NCBI RefSeq assembly: GCF_022701255.1
Contig: NZ_CP031705.1
Span: forward strand, 4,588,001 to 4,652,000
Direction of reading: 5' to 3'
DNA: 64,000 nt
From: Microcoleus vaginatus HSN003
GTDB taxonomy: Bacteria > Cyanobacteriota > Cyanobacteriia > Cyanobacteriales > Microcoleaceae
Shown here: positions 20,288 to 27,860 of the stretch, one piece after another
Position numbering within the stretch: the first letter of the stretch is position 1
Layout of the letters: every line of letters starts with the position of its first letter
Program-made: the position numbers and the translations under genes
Notes under the pieces: generated by a model
What the model was told of the DNA's origin: nothing
Database searches by the model: none
What the model saw: only the letters and a program-made list of their open reading frames with translations

Positions 20288-20499
20288 GATTGACTAAATA
20301 TTTACTAAATACTTACGCATATCCACTACTTTTGCCAAAAAAGCCCACATTTACCCTACCGCCGCAGCTTTCCCTTGCACCGCAGGGCTAAATATTAATG
20401 ATTATTCAGCCTCGCAGATAATTTTCCACACAGACCTTGACATCCACAGAAGCGCGTGTCATGATTAAGTTGAGGAATAAGTCAACATAGGTGAAAACT

Positions 20500-23031
20500 A
20501 TGGCACGGCAAGCAAAACAATCGTCTCAAGTCAAAAGTTCCAGCAGCCAAGCAGCCTCCCATACTCGCACCAAGTTTACCCTCTACAATTTTGCCGGAAA
20601 CGCAAAGGCATTCTATCTAGTCGATCGCATTAATTTAGAAAGAAAGCCCGGTGATATCCCAGAAAAATCCGTCGCTCACAGCATCATCATCATCGACCGT
20701 TCCGGGTCAATGTGTTATGAGTTAGAACCGCTGAAAGAAACCCTAATCAAGCTTTTGACCTTAGACGAATACAACAATTACCAGCTAATTGTCAGCCTGA
20801 TTTCCTATGCTGGCAATGGAGACGTAATTTGTCATTTCCAGCGAATTCCCATTCAAGAAGTGCTGAAGTTTGACTCTCAATACATCAAAGAAATTCAAAA
20901 AATCCACACGGCTGGCTGTACCTGCATATCGCAGTCGATGCAACTCGCTAAATCTCTGGTTAAAGCGGGAGAAATGACAGCGATCAATTTGCACACAGAC
21001 GGCTATGCAAATGACCCAAGTGCCAATTCGGAAGCTGCCAAACTAGGGGAAATTTGCGAAGAACTCAAAGACATGGATGTGTTTGCCAACACGATATCCT
21101 ATGCCTGTGCTGACTTCAAACTGCTATCCAAAATTGCCAATACATTATCGGGAAATTGCATCCGCGCTGGCGAAGTCAAAATGGTTTATGATGCTCTTTA
21201 CGACAGCACCAAACTGTTAGGCATTTCCGTTGCACCTGCGCTGGAAGAACCGTTGATTAAGGAATATGACTATCAAGTTTTTGTTTCCAAAAGTGGCAAG
21301 AAAATCAACGGTTCATCGAGCACGCTGAAAATCTGCGGGCTGAAAGCAGACGATCGGGGACTGTTTTACAAATATCAGAAAATCGCCAAAGATGAGTATG
21401 ACAAACTAGATGTTCCCGTTGCTCAAACTGATGAGTCGGTGTTTGCTTTTGCCAAAGCTAACCTCGCTGACGGCAATTTAAATACGGCTAAGTATGCGCT
21501 GGCGAGTACCTTCGATGCTACTTTGACGGAAAAACACGCGAAAGCTTTGACAAATGCCCAAATAGCCGAGTTTACAGAAGATTTGGAACAGGCTGTTTTT
21601 GCGCCTGATGTGTTGAAAAATCATGAAATTGGCGATCGGGTAAAAGTCAGCGAGAAAATTTCCCTGCTGGAGTTAATCAAGATATTGGAGGAAAACAGCA
21701 ACAGCATCATCATCAACTTGAAACACTTGCAAGAAAATTATCAGCGAAAAGGTTTGAAGCGAATTGAAGGAAAGCGAGACGAAAACGGCAACCTTGTCAA
21801 GCCTTGGCTGAAAACTGAATTCTTAGATGGTGGCGAATACGTGCAAATGGGTTCATTTGCCATCAATCAAAATACCGCTACTATCAATATGCTGATTACC
21901 CGAAAAGCTAAGCTGGTAAAAGTTGAAGATGAAAGTTTAATCGCAGAAGTGGCGGGAATTCTAGTTACCGACCTCAATACTTTCAACAATTATACCATTG
22001 TCAGCGACGGCGAAGTTAATATTAAGTCGCTGCGAACCAAAATCAGCAGCAAACCAGTGTTTGATTTGCTCAATAAATGCGGTGTCCTTGAAAAAGAAGG
22101 TTCGCCTGTGCAAGAATTTGACTTCCGTTCAGAGTACGATATTAAGTTAGATAATTTGCCGCTAGTGCCTTTTGATGGGCGTTACGGCAGCCTTGACGGA
22201 GTGTTTGAGGAAATCGCAAACATTAAAATTCTCTCCAGCATTCTCTCGGCTCATTTGAAGGAAGAATCCCAGGCTTACACAGCGGAACAATTGGAAGAAT
22301 TGAAACAGCATTATCTGTCAAAAAGCCTTAACATCAACTTTCCGACGACGACGGAATACACGGAATTAAAAAGTGCGATCGCCAACGGTTCAGTAGATTC
22401 GCGAGTCAGCTACAAAATCGACATCGGCAGCAAAAACATCCTCAACTTCGGCAAATTGCACTCTGCCAACAAATTTCTCGATCGCCTTTATGAGGTTTAC
22501 CACAAAAACACGGGCGAAAAGCTAGCAAAACCGACATTTGACATTACCTTAGATGAGCCTGTTGTCTTCGCCCACAAAACGCTGTCGTCCCGAACAAAAA
22601 TCACCAAAGTTGACGACTTGATGAAACTAATTTTCGATGAGTTTTTGGGGTTGGAGGATAACGGAATTGTTAGCGCTACTTTAGCCAAAGTGGGTGCAGA
22701 TAGTTTGCTGCGCCTTTTGCAAGCGAAATGGCAGGGAGAAGATGTCAAGCGAGAGGAGTTTGTCGCTGCTTTAACTAATGCGAATGAGCGACTGGAAGCT
22801 TATGCGGAAAAAGTGTACAGCGAAAAAGTTTCACCGCTGGTTTTCTACATCGGTTCTACCGGACTTATCCCGGATGAAATGGAGGCAAAAGCGGCGACTG
22901 CTGATGAAATTAATTCTAAATACGGCAACTTGCAATTTTCTAAAGATGAGCAAGAGGGGATGTTTTTTGAAGTCGGCGACTGCATTATTAGCGTGTATGC
23001 TAAGAATGAGTATTTCACAGTAGGAAAGTAG
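20500..23031 (+). CDS. VWA-domain protein of unknown function
   Basis: 843 residues from the ATG at 20500, which has AGGTGA 5 nt upstream. An in-frame GTG at 20491 would add three residues but overlaps that site. Residues about 58-240 form a von Willebrand factor A domain with the metal site DRSGS in SIIIIDRSGSMCYELE and a later TDGYAND. About 600 residues follow that I cannot assign; they are of mixed alpha/beta character, rich in Lys and Glu, without membrane segments. There is no signal peptide, so it acts in the cytoplasm. No AAA+ MoxR-type partner is adjacent. It could be a scaffold for metal-dependent protein binding. An ISAs1 element sits directly downstream. Confidence 0.8.
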   Translation: MARQAKQSSQVKSSSSQAASHTRTKFTLYNFAGNAKAFYLVDRINLERKPGDIPEKSVAHSIIIIDRSGSMCYELEPLKETLIKLLTLDEYNNYQLIVSLISYAGNGDVICHFQRIPIQEVLKFDSQYIKEIQKIHTAGCTCISQSMQLAKSLVKAGEMTAINLHTDGYANDPSANSEAAKLGEICEELKDMDVFANTISYACADFKLLSKIANTLSGNCIRAGEVKMVYDALYDSTKLLGISVAPALEEPLIKEYDYQVFVSKSGKKINGSSSTLKICGLKADDRGLFYKYQKIAKDEYDKLDVPVAQTDESVFAFAKANLADGNLNTAKYALASTFDATLTEKHAKALTNAQIAEFTEDLEQAVFAPDVLKNHEIGDRVKVSEKISLLELIKILEENSNSIIINLKHLQENYQRKGLKRIEGKRDENGNLVKPWLKTEFLDGGEYVQMGSFAINQNTATINMLITRKAKLVKVEDESLIAEVAGILVTDLNTFNNYTIVSDGEVNIKSLRTKISSKPVFDLLNKCGVLEKEGSPVQEFDFRSEYDIKLDNLPLVPFDGRYGSLDGVFEEIANIKILSSILSAHLKEESQAYTAEQLEELKQHYLSKSLNINFPTTTEYTELKSAIANGSVDSRVSYKIDIGSKNILNFGKLHSANKFLDRLYEVYHKNTGEKLAKPTFDITLDEPVVFAHKTLSSRTKITKVDDLMKLIFDEFLGLEDNGIVSATLAKVGADSLLRLLQAKWQGEDVKREEFVAALTNANERLEAYAEKVYSEKVSPLVFYIGSTGLIPDEMEAKAATADEINSKYGNLQFSKDEQEGMFFEVGDCIISVYAKNEYFTVGK

Positions 23032-23036
23032 GAATT

Positions 23037-23058
23037 AGGGTGGGCAAATGCCCACCTT
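23037..23058. repeat. palindrome aggtgggcatttgcccacc type
   Basis: The arms agggtgggca (23037-23046) and tgcccacctt (23049-23058) pair around two bases, five nt after the VWA stop codon. It may work as a transcription stop but has no T-run. It belongs to the dispersed GGTGGGC/GCCCACC palindromes, also seen at 46868-46997. Confidence 0.6.
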
Positions 23059-23094
23059 GGTTAAACATGGCTGATTGAAATGAACCGCAAAAGC

Positions 23095-24475
23095 CAGGGT
23101 AAGCTCATCTAATTTGGTATAAATTGTACTTGACAATGAGTCAAATAAGTGAGATGACAACAATGCCACCCAATAAAATATTTAGGAATACATTTTATGT
23201 CTCAGGGTTTTGAGATTAAATCTACCTCTGGCAAAAAAAGCTCTCTTCCTCAACTACCGCTCCGGGAAGTAGCAGAGATTCAAGATATTCAACAAAGTTT
23301 AGTAGCACATTTTGCAGATATTAAAGACCCCAGAGTCGAGCGAACTAAGAAACATCAACTCACCGATATCCTAGCGATCGCAATTTTCGCTATCATCGCC
23401 GGAGCGCAAGGGTGGGAAGACATCGAGAATTATGGCATTAGTAAAAAAAAGTGGTTAGAAGAGTTTTTGACCTTACCTTATGGTATCCCTTCCGATGACA
23501 CTTTTCGTCGAGTATTTGAGTTCATTGACCCAGAAGCATTGAATCGATGCTTTGGACGATGGGTAGAAACTCTCGTCACTAAGACAGGAGGAGAAATTAT
23601 TCCCATTGATGGTAAGACAATTAGAGGTTCTTATGACCGCAATCAAGGCAAATCGGCCCTTCATGTTATTACTGCTTGGTCTTCTGAACAACGTCTGGTT
23701 TTGGCGCAGATGAAAGTGGATGATAAATCGAATGAGATCACGGCTATTCCGGCATTATTAGAGTTGCTAGACATCACTGATTCTATCATTACTATTGATG
23801 CTATGGGGACTCAAACTGAAATTGCTCAAAAGATTATTGAAAAAAAAGGAAATTATGTCCTGACACTTAAAGCTAATCATCCGACTCTCCATCATCAGGT
23901 TAAAGAATGGTTTGATAGAGCTTCTGCACAGCAATTTTCCGGGATTGATGTCAGTTATGAGCAACGGATTGAGTCCGGTCATCATCGGCGAGAAATCCGT
24001 CAAGTTTGGTCGGTGCCAATTACGGTCATTGCTGAGCTTTACCAACCGCGATTATGGGCGGGATTAAAAAGTGTGGTCATGGTTGTTCGAGTGCGTCATC
24101 TTTGGAACAAAACTACTCGGGAAGTGCAATTCTATCTAACTTCTTTAGATAGTGATGCCCAACTTTTGGGTCGAGCCATCCGAAAACATTGGGGGATTGA
24201 AAATCAGGCTCATTGGACTTTAGATTGTACCTTTGCTGAAGATGCTTGCCGGATTCGCTCTTTCCACAGTCCCCGGAATTTGGCTGTCCTGCGACGTATT
24301 GCGCTGAATGCCCTCAACTGCGAACCTACTTACAAACGTAGTCTTCGACAAAAAATGAAACGGGCCGCTATGGATAATGATTATCTGATTCAAATTATCA
24401 GTTCTTGTTTTCTTGACAAGATCTTAGATTCTTCGGATTCCTTTTGTCAAGCATAATTGAGACGCTCTTACCCTG
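23095..24475 (+). mobile_element. ISAs1-family insertion sequence, complete
   Basis: The ends are imperfect inverted repeats: cagggtaagctcatct on the left and, read inward, cagggtaagagcgtct on the right. They are flanked by a perfect 10-bp direct repeat, ccgcaaaagc, at 23085-23094 and 24476-24485. It is 1381 bp with one transposase gene. The intact duplication and open frame indicate a recent insertion. It landed between the VWA gene and the gene at 24518 and breaks no gene I can see. Confidence 0.93.
23197..24456 (+). CDS. ISAs1-family transposase
   Basis: This 419-residue DDE transposase begins with a DDE_Tnp_1-associated N-terminal domain (VAHFADIKDPRVERTKKHQLTDIL). Candidate catalytic acids are D in PIDGKTIRGSYD, D in TIDAMGTQ and E in the HWGIENQAHWTLD region. 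These are hallmarks of the ISAs1 (H-repeat) family. The reading frame is intact from ATG 23197 to 24456, within the terminal repeats, so the element may be active. Confidence 0.95.
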   Translation: MSQGFEIKSTSGKKSSLPQLPLREVAEIQDIQQSLVAHFADIKDPRVERTKKHQLTDILAIAIFAIIAGAQGWEDIENYGISKKKWLEEFLTLPYGIPSDDTFRRVFEFIDPEALNRCFGRWVETLVTKTGGEIIPIDGKTIRGSYDRNQGKSALHVITAWSSEQRLVLAQMKVDDKSNEITAIPALLELLDITDSIITIDAMGTQTEIAQKIIEKKGNYVLTLKANHPTLHHQVKEWFDRASAQQFSGIDVSYEQRIESGHHRREIRQVWSVPITVIAELYQPRLWAGLKSVVMVVRVRHLWNKTTREVQFYLTSLDSDAQLLGRAIRKHWGIENQAHWTLDCTFAEDACRIRSFHSPRNLAVLRRIALNALNCEPTYKRSLRQKMKRAAMDNDYLIQIISSCFLDKILDSSDSFCQA

Positions 24476-24517
24476 CCGCAAAAGCGTAGTCGATGGTAAC
24501 AAATAAGGTAAAAAAAT

Positions 24518-24862
24518 ATGGATACACCACCACTGCCACAACCCCAACTCGATCGCACACCGATCACTTTCGATCAATATGCAGCCTACACCCCCGAAAA
24601 GCTAGAACTGCGGCATGGTTTCTATGGCTATGGAGGGCAAGACTTGACAGGTTTTTATCTTGCAGTATTGGCAAATATGGGGTTACGGGAAGCTGTTCGT
24701 CATGTACCGCTTGCACTATGGCTAGAGGCAATTCAAGAGTTAGCTTTGCAAAGTCCGAAACTCAACTTTGATACTGAGCTCGGGGAAGCTATGCTTAACC
24801 GATTGAACCGAGGATTGGAAGATTTGCAAGCCGTTGCAGACTATTTGGAAGAACAAGGTTAG
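24518..24862 (+). CDS. conserved cyanobacterial hypothetical protein
   Basis: This 114-residue soluble protein has the block YTPEKLELRHGFYGYGGQDLTGFYLAVLANMGLREAV in the first half and a helical second half. I know similar short proteins in filamentous cyanobacteria, sometimes near Uma2-family genes, without assigned function. An aagg element stands 8-9 nt before the ATG. The ISAs1 element ends 42 nt upstream and has probably replaced or displaced its natural promoter. Confidence 0.6.
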   Translation: MDTPPLPQPQLDRTPITFDQYAAYTPEKLELRHGFYGYGGQDLTGFYLAVLANMGLREAVRHVPLALWLEAIQELALQSPKLNFDTELGEAMLNRLNRGLEDLQAVADYLEEQG

Positions 24863-24973
24863 TCGCGGCATAAACAGCAAAAACGAAACGCGATTCGTTT
24901 TTCACTTCCCAAATTAACTGGTAACGAGTAAAAACCCTTTTTCTTACGGGTAATTCACAGAACAATATATTAC

Positions 24974-26266
24974 TTAAAACGGGATTTCCTCATCTTCCTC
25001 TTCCACCGTCTTAGCCCTCATCCGCCAACTCGTAATATACTCAATTTGCACATCAATTTTGTTAATCGCTTCCCCTAACCGCTTTTGGATGTATTGAGTC
25101 AGCGTCACCATAAAATCTAACTCAACTCCCACAGATAACGCAAGTTTTGCCAAGCTCGCAAAATCTACCTTTAAAATAGAGGAACTGGATAACTTAAAAT
25201 CGGAAGTATTTTTCTTATTTTGCACCAACATTGCTTTTTTAATGCGCTCTTTCAGATGCTCAACTTCTGAATCCAGTAACTTCCATTCAGGCAAAATTTC
25301 TTTGTACCTTTCCCCCAATGCTGTTAAATCCTCACTCTCCGGTTCCGGCGCAATTTTCTTAGTAGATTTCCGCCGTTGCTGTACATTAGAATTTAACCGC
25401 AAACTAGCAATATCCTCAACTTCCAAAGATGGATGAGCGATGAGTTGGCCTAACTGTTTTTGAATTTCTTTCGTCAGCGTCACCGGAAAATTCAACTCAA
25501 TTCCCTCAGTTTGCGTCAGTCTGGCCAGCGTCATAAAATCAACTTTCATCGTTATCGAACTGGAAAGCTCAAAATAAGAACTGTCTTTGAGCTTTTGGGC
25601 CAGCATCCCTGCTTTAATGCGTTCTTTCACTTCAGCGATTTCTGAATCTAGTGGCTTCCACTGAGATTCTATTTCCTGATATTTTTCACCCAATGCTGTC
25701 AAGTTTTCCGTGGCGGGTTCGGGGTAACATTGGGGAAGGATTTCTAGCAGGCGGCGATGCACTCCAGCTAAATAAACCGCGTCCATCTTGGCATATTCTA
25801 GCTGATTCTGGGTCAGAGGACGCTTTGCCCAATCGCCGCTTTGTTCTGTTTTATCAACATAAGCAATGCCGCAAAGTGTTTCTATTAAACTTTTGAGTTG
25901 TCGGTTGGGTAATGGCAGGATGTAATAAGGAATCTGTCTCGCCATTTTCAATGTGCAGGTGACATTTTGAACGTCATCATTGCCCAGAAATCTGATGTCA
26001 TAGCTGGCGTTGTGCAATACTTTTTCAATATCTGGATTGACCATGATTTGGTTGATGAAATCTTTTGCTAATTCTGGTTTATCCAAGACATCTAGTAGAA
26101 AAGTTCCATCTCCGGTCGAATCTGTGGAGTCAGCTAACACCTGAATCAGAGATAATCTGGGGTTGGATTTATAGTCGGCTATTTCTGTGTCAACCCACAG
26201 GATTTTAGCTTGGGAAAATTTAGTGATGAGTGCTTTGATGTCGTTGGCTGCTGTTAAATAAGGCAT
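24974..26266 (-). CDS. RNase D-like 3'-5' exonuclease (DEDDy) with duplicated C-terminal module
   Basis: 430 residues. Residues about 1-180 are a DEDDy exonuclease domain: D26 and E28 in WVDTEIADY, D90 in HNASYDIRFL, and Y158/D162 in YAKMDAVYL, with KSLIETLCGIAYVDKTEQSGDW as in RNase D. It should remove 3' nucleotides from RNA or DNA. RNase D normally continues into HRDC domains. Here residues about 184-296 and 310-425 are two copies of another module, each starting PEP.(T/S)E(N/D)LTALGE(K/R)Y and holding VDF..LA(R/K)L. These copies are predicted helical and of unknown role. It is monocistronic. Confidence 0.85.
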   Translation of the reverse strand: MPYLTAANDIKALITKFSQAKILWVDTEIADYKSNPRLSLIQVLADSTDSTGDGTFLLDVLDKPELAKDFINQIMVNPDIEKVLHNASYDIRFLGNDDVQNVTCTLKMARQIPYYILPLPNRQLKSLIETLCGIAYVDKTEQSGDWAKRPLTQNQLEYAKMDAVYLAGVHRRLLEILPQCYPEPATENLTALGEKYQEIESQWKPLDSEIAEVKERIKAGMLAQKLKDSSYFELSSSITMKVDFMTLARLTQTEGIELNFPVTLTKEIQKQLGQLIAHPSLEVEDIASLRLNSNVQQRRKSTKKIAPEPESEDLTALGERYKEILPEWKLLDSEVEHLKERIKKAMLVQNKKNTSDFKLSSSSILKVDFASLAKLALSVGVELDFMVTLTQYIQKRLGEAINKIDVQIEYITSWRMRAKTVEEEDEEIPF

Positions 26267-26350
26267 TTTTACAGACTTTTGCTATTAACTTTTTGATTCT
26301 CTTATGCTATAGCAATTATTGGCTCGATTGTCAACGATTCAAGCGTCGGG

Positions 26351-26450
26351 CATGGCATTGCCGTGTCCTGGAGGCACGCAAACCTCAGAAACCCGGTTTC
26401 TTCCTATATTTCGCGTTCCTGTTCACAAAACTCGTAGAAACCGGGTTTTT
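26351..26450. repeat. two palindromic repeats: GCCGTGTCC half-site and AGAAACCCGGTTTCT pair
   Basis: catggcattgccgtgtcctg at 26351-26370 resembles the GGGACACGGC/GCCGTGTCCC palindrome family. agaaacccggtttct at 26387-26401 is a palindrome, followed after 34 nt by agaaaccgggttttt (26436-26450). The same two-part arrangement recurs at 40900-40969 and, reversed, at 51679-51737. Confidence 0.75.
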
Positions 26451-26486
26451 AGCCTTCAGTTTAAAAAAAGAATGCAGTCGATCGCA

Positions 26487-27143
26487 CTATTGAGGATTCC
26501 CGCGAACTTCCTCTAAAAACCAGTTGCCTACTTCTGTATTGTCCGTCTGGCGACTGCGGCGCAAACCCTCCTCTAATAAAGCAACTTTTAGCCCCGGCAA
26601 AATTTGAGATTCCGTCAGCCGTTCGCTTCCCCGGTTAGCAATTATTTTGAAAGCAATAACTTGCGCTTTTTGTACGTCTACTACCCAATACTCAGACACT
26701 CCTAATTCTTCATAAATCATTTTTTTGGTTCCCAAATCGTCAACGAGAGAACTGTCGGCAATTTCAATTGCTAAATCTGGGGAAACGAGGCTATCTAAAT
26801 TCACTACTGAACTGCCGCGAGGTGCCGTTTGTACCCGGTCTCCGATGTAGTAAGAAGCATCAGGTTGAGCGCCTCTGACCCCTGTTTTGGCGTAGCTACA
26901 GTTGACCAGCAGTCTCATTTTTATACCTTTAGCAAGGCCAAATAAATTGATTAAGATGACGATAATTCCGTTGTCATCAGCATGAGCAGCCCCGACTGCT
27001 GCCGTTTCAATCCTCAACTGTCCGTTATAGTAGTAGCATTTTGCTCGATCGTACTCCGGCTGTTTAATAATTTCTATATATTCATCCCAAGTCGCTGTAA
27101 CCCAGGTATCAGTTAGTAGTTTGGTTTGGGGTTGACTCATCAT
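26487..27143 (-). CDS. Uma2 family (DUF820) restriction-endonuclease-like protein
   Basis: This 218-residue protein has the PD-(D/E)xK-like core of the Uma2 family: QPDASYYIGD, SPDLAIEIADSS and KKMIYEELGVSEYWVVD in order (about residues 95-150). The family is hugely expanded in cyanobacteria and its function is not established. Two adjacent ATG codons (27143 and 27140) follow a GGTGAGG sequence; the second has the better spacing. A second, more distant member lies at 58417. Confidence 0.85.
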   Translation of the reverse strand: MMSQPQTKLLTDTWVTATWDEYIEIIKQPEYDRAKCYYYNGQLRIETAAVGAAHADDNGIIVILINLFGLAKGIKMRLLVNCSYAKTGVRGAQPDASYYIGDRVQTAPRGSSVVNLDSLVSPDLAIEIADSSLVDDLGTKKMIYEELGVSEYWVVDVQKAQVIAFKIIANRGSERLTESQILPGLKVALLEEGLRRSRQTDNTEVGNWFLEEVRGNPQ

Positions 27144-27289
27144 TACCTCACCGGAAAATTTATTTGAGTTTTGACTAAAGACTTTTGACGATAGATGGTT
27201 AATTTTTCACTTGTCACTATGTATGATTGTAGAGGAGGGAAGATTATTTTCAATAAATTCCTGTCTTATTTTTATAAGAGGTAAATACA

Positions 27290-27484
27290 ATGAGTGCTAA
27301 AGAATTATTACTCCAAGAAATGGAAAATATTCCAGAATTCATATTAGAAGAGGTTTGGGATTTTCTGCTATTTCTCAAAAACAAATATCAAAAAGACCAG
27401 CTAGAAAATAGCCTCCTAAGTGAATCTTCCCTGCAAAAAGACTGGTTGAGAGCGGAGGAGGATGAAGCATGGCAACATTTGTAA
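27290..27484 (+). CDS. antitoxin of a PemK/MazF-type pair (DUF2281-like)
   Basis: This 64-residue acidic protein begins MSAKELLLQEMENIPEFILEE and has VWDFLLFLKNKY, the pattern of DUF2281-type small antitoxins, with a disordered acidic tail. aagaggtaa stands just before the ATG. Its last 16 nt overlap the start of the downstream PemK-like gene in another frame, typical of translationally coupled toxin-antitoxin pairs. Since the toxin frame is broken by a stop codon, the antitoxin may now be without a target here, or it may serve other loci. Confidence 0.75.
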   Translation: MSAKELLLQEMENIPEFILEEVWDFLLFLKNKYQKDQLENSLLSESSLQKDWLRAEEDEAWQHL

Positions 27485-27801
27485 AAGGTGATGTGGTTGT
27501 GGTTCCCTTCCCATTTTCAGATTTAACGCAAGCCAAGCGCAGACCAGCTTTAATTCTAGCCACTTTAGAGGGAAAGGATCTAATTCTTTGTCAGATTACT
27601 AGCTAGATTATTAGCGATCGTTATGCTATTGGCCTTCAAAGTAGCGACTTTAGTGAGGGGGGGCTCAACCAAAACAGCAACATTAGACCTAATCGCTTGT
27701 TTACAACAGACCGAGGCATCATACTCTATAAAGCGGGTCAGGTTAAACTTGAGAAGTTGAATGAGGCGATCGCTAAGATAGTCGAGATACTTCAGCGGTA
27801 A
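27469..27801 (+). pseudogene. PemK/MazF-type toxin gene with in-frame amber codon
   Basis: Read from ATG 27469, the frame encodes MATFVKGDVVVVPFPFSDL...KRRPALILA, the N-terminus of the PemK/MazF endoribonuclease family. TAG at 27604-27606 stops it after 45 residues. The same frame continues without further stops to TAA 27799-27801 through SDRYAIGLQSSDF, IRPNRLFTTDRGII and KLNEAIAKIVEIL, the normal family C-terminus. Total length would be 110 residues, the usual size. The position is within CQITS(stop)IISDRYAI, where a Gln codon CAG is a likely ancestor. The toxin is most likely inactive. Confidence 0.85.
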
Positions 27802-27822
27802 TTCTGTACATTTAAGCAGTAA

Positions 27823-27839
27823 GGTGCGCCTAGCGCACC
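27823..27839. repeat. small palindrome GGTGCGC-CTA-GCGCACC
   Basis: A perfect 7-bp stem with a 3-nt loop lies between the PemK relic and the convergent gyrA end. It is a common cyanobacterial intergenic palindrome and could help end transcription from either side, although no T-run follows. Confidence 0.55.
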
Positions 27840-27860
27840 CTACAAACTATTAACCTATGA

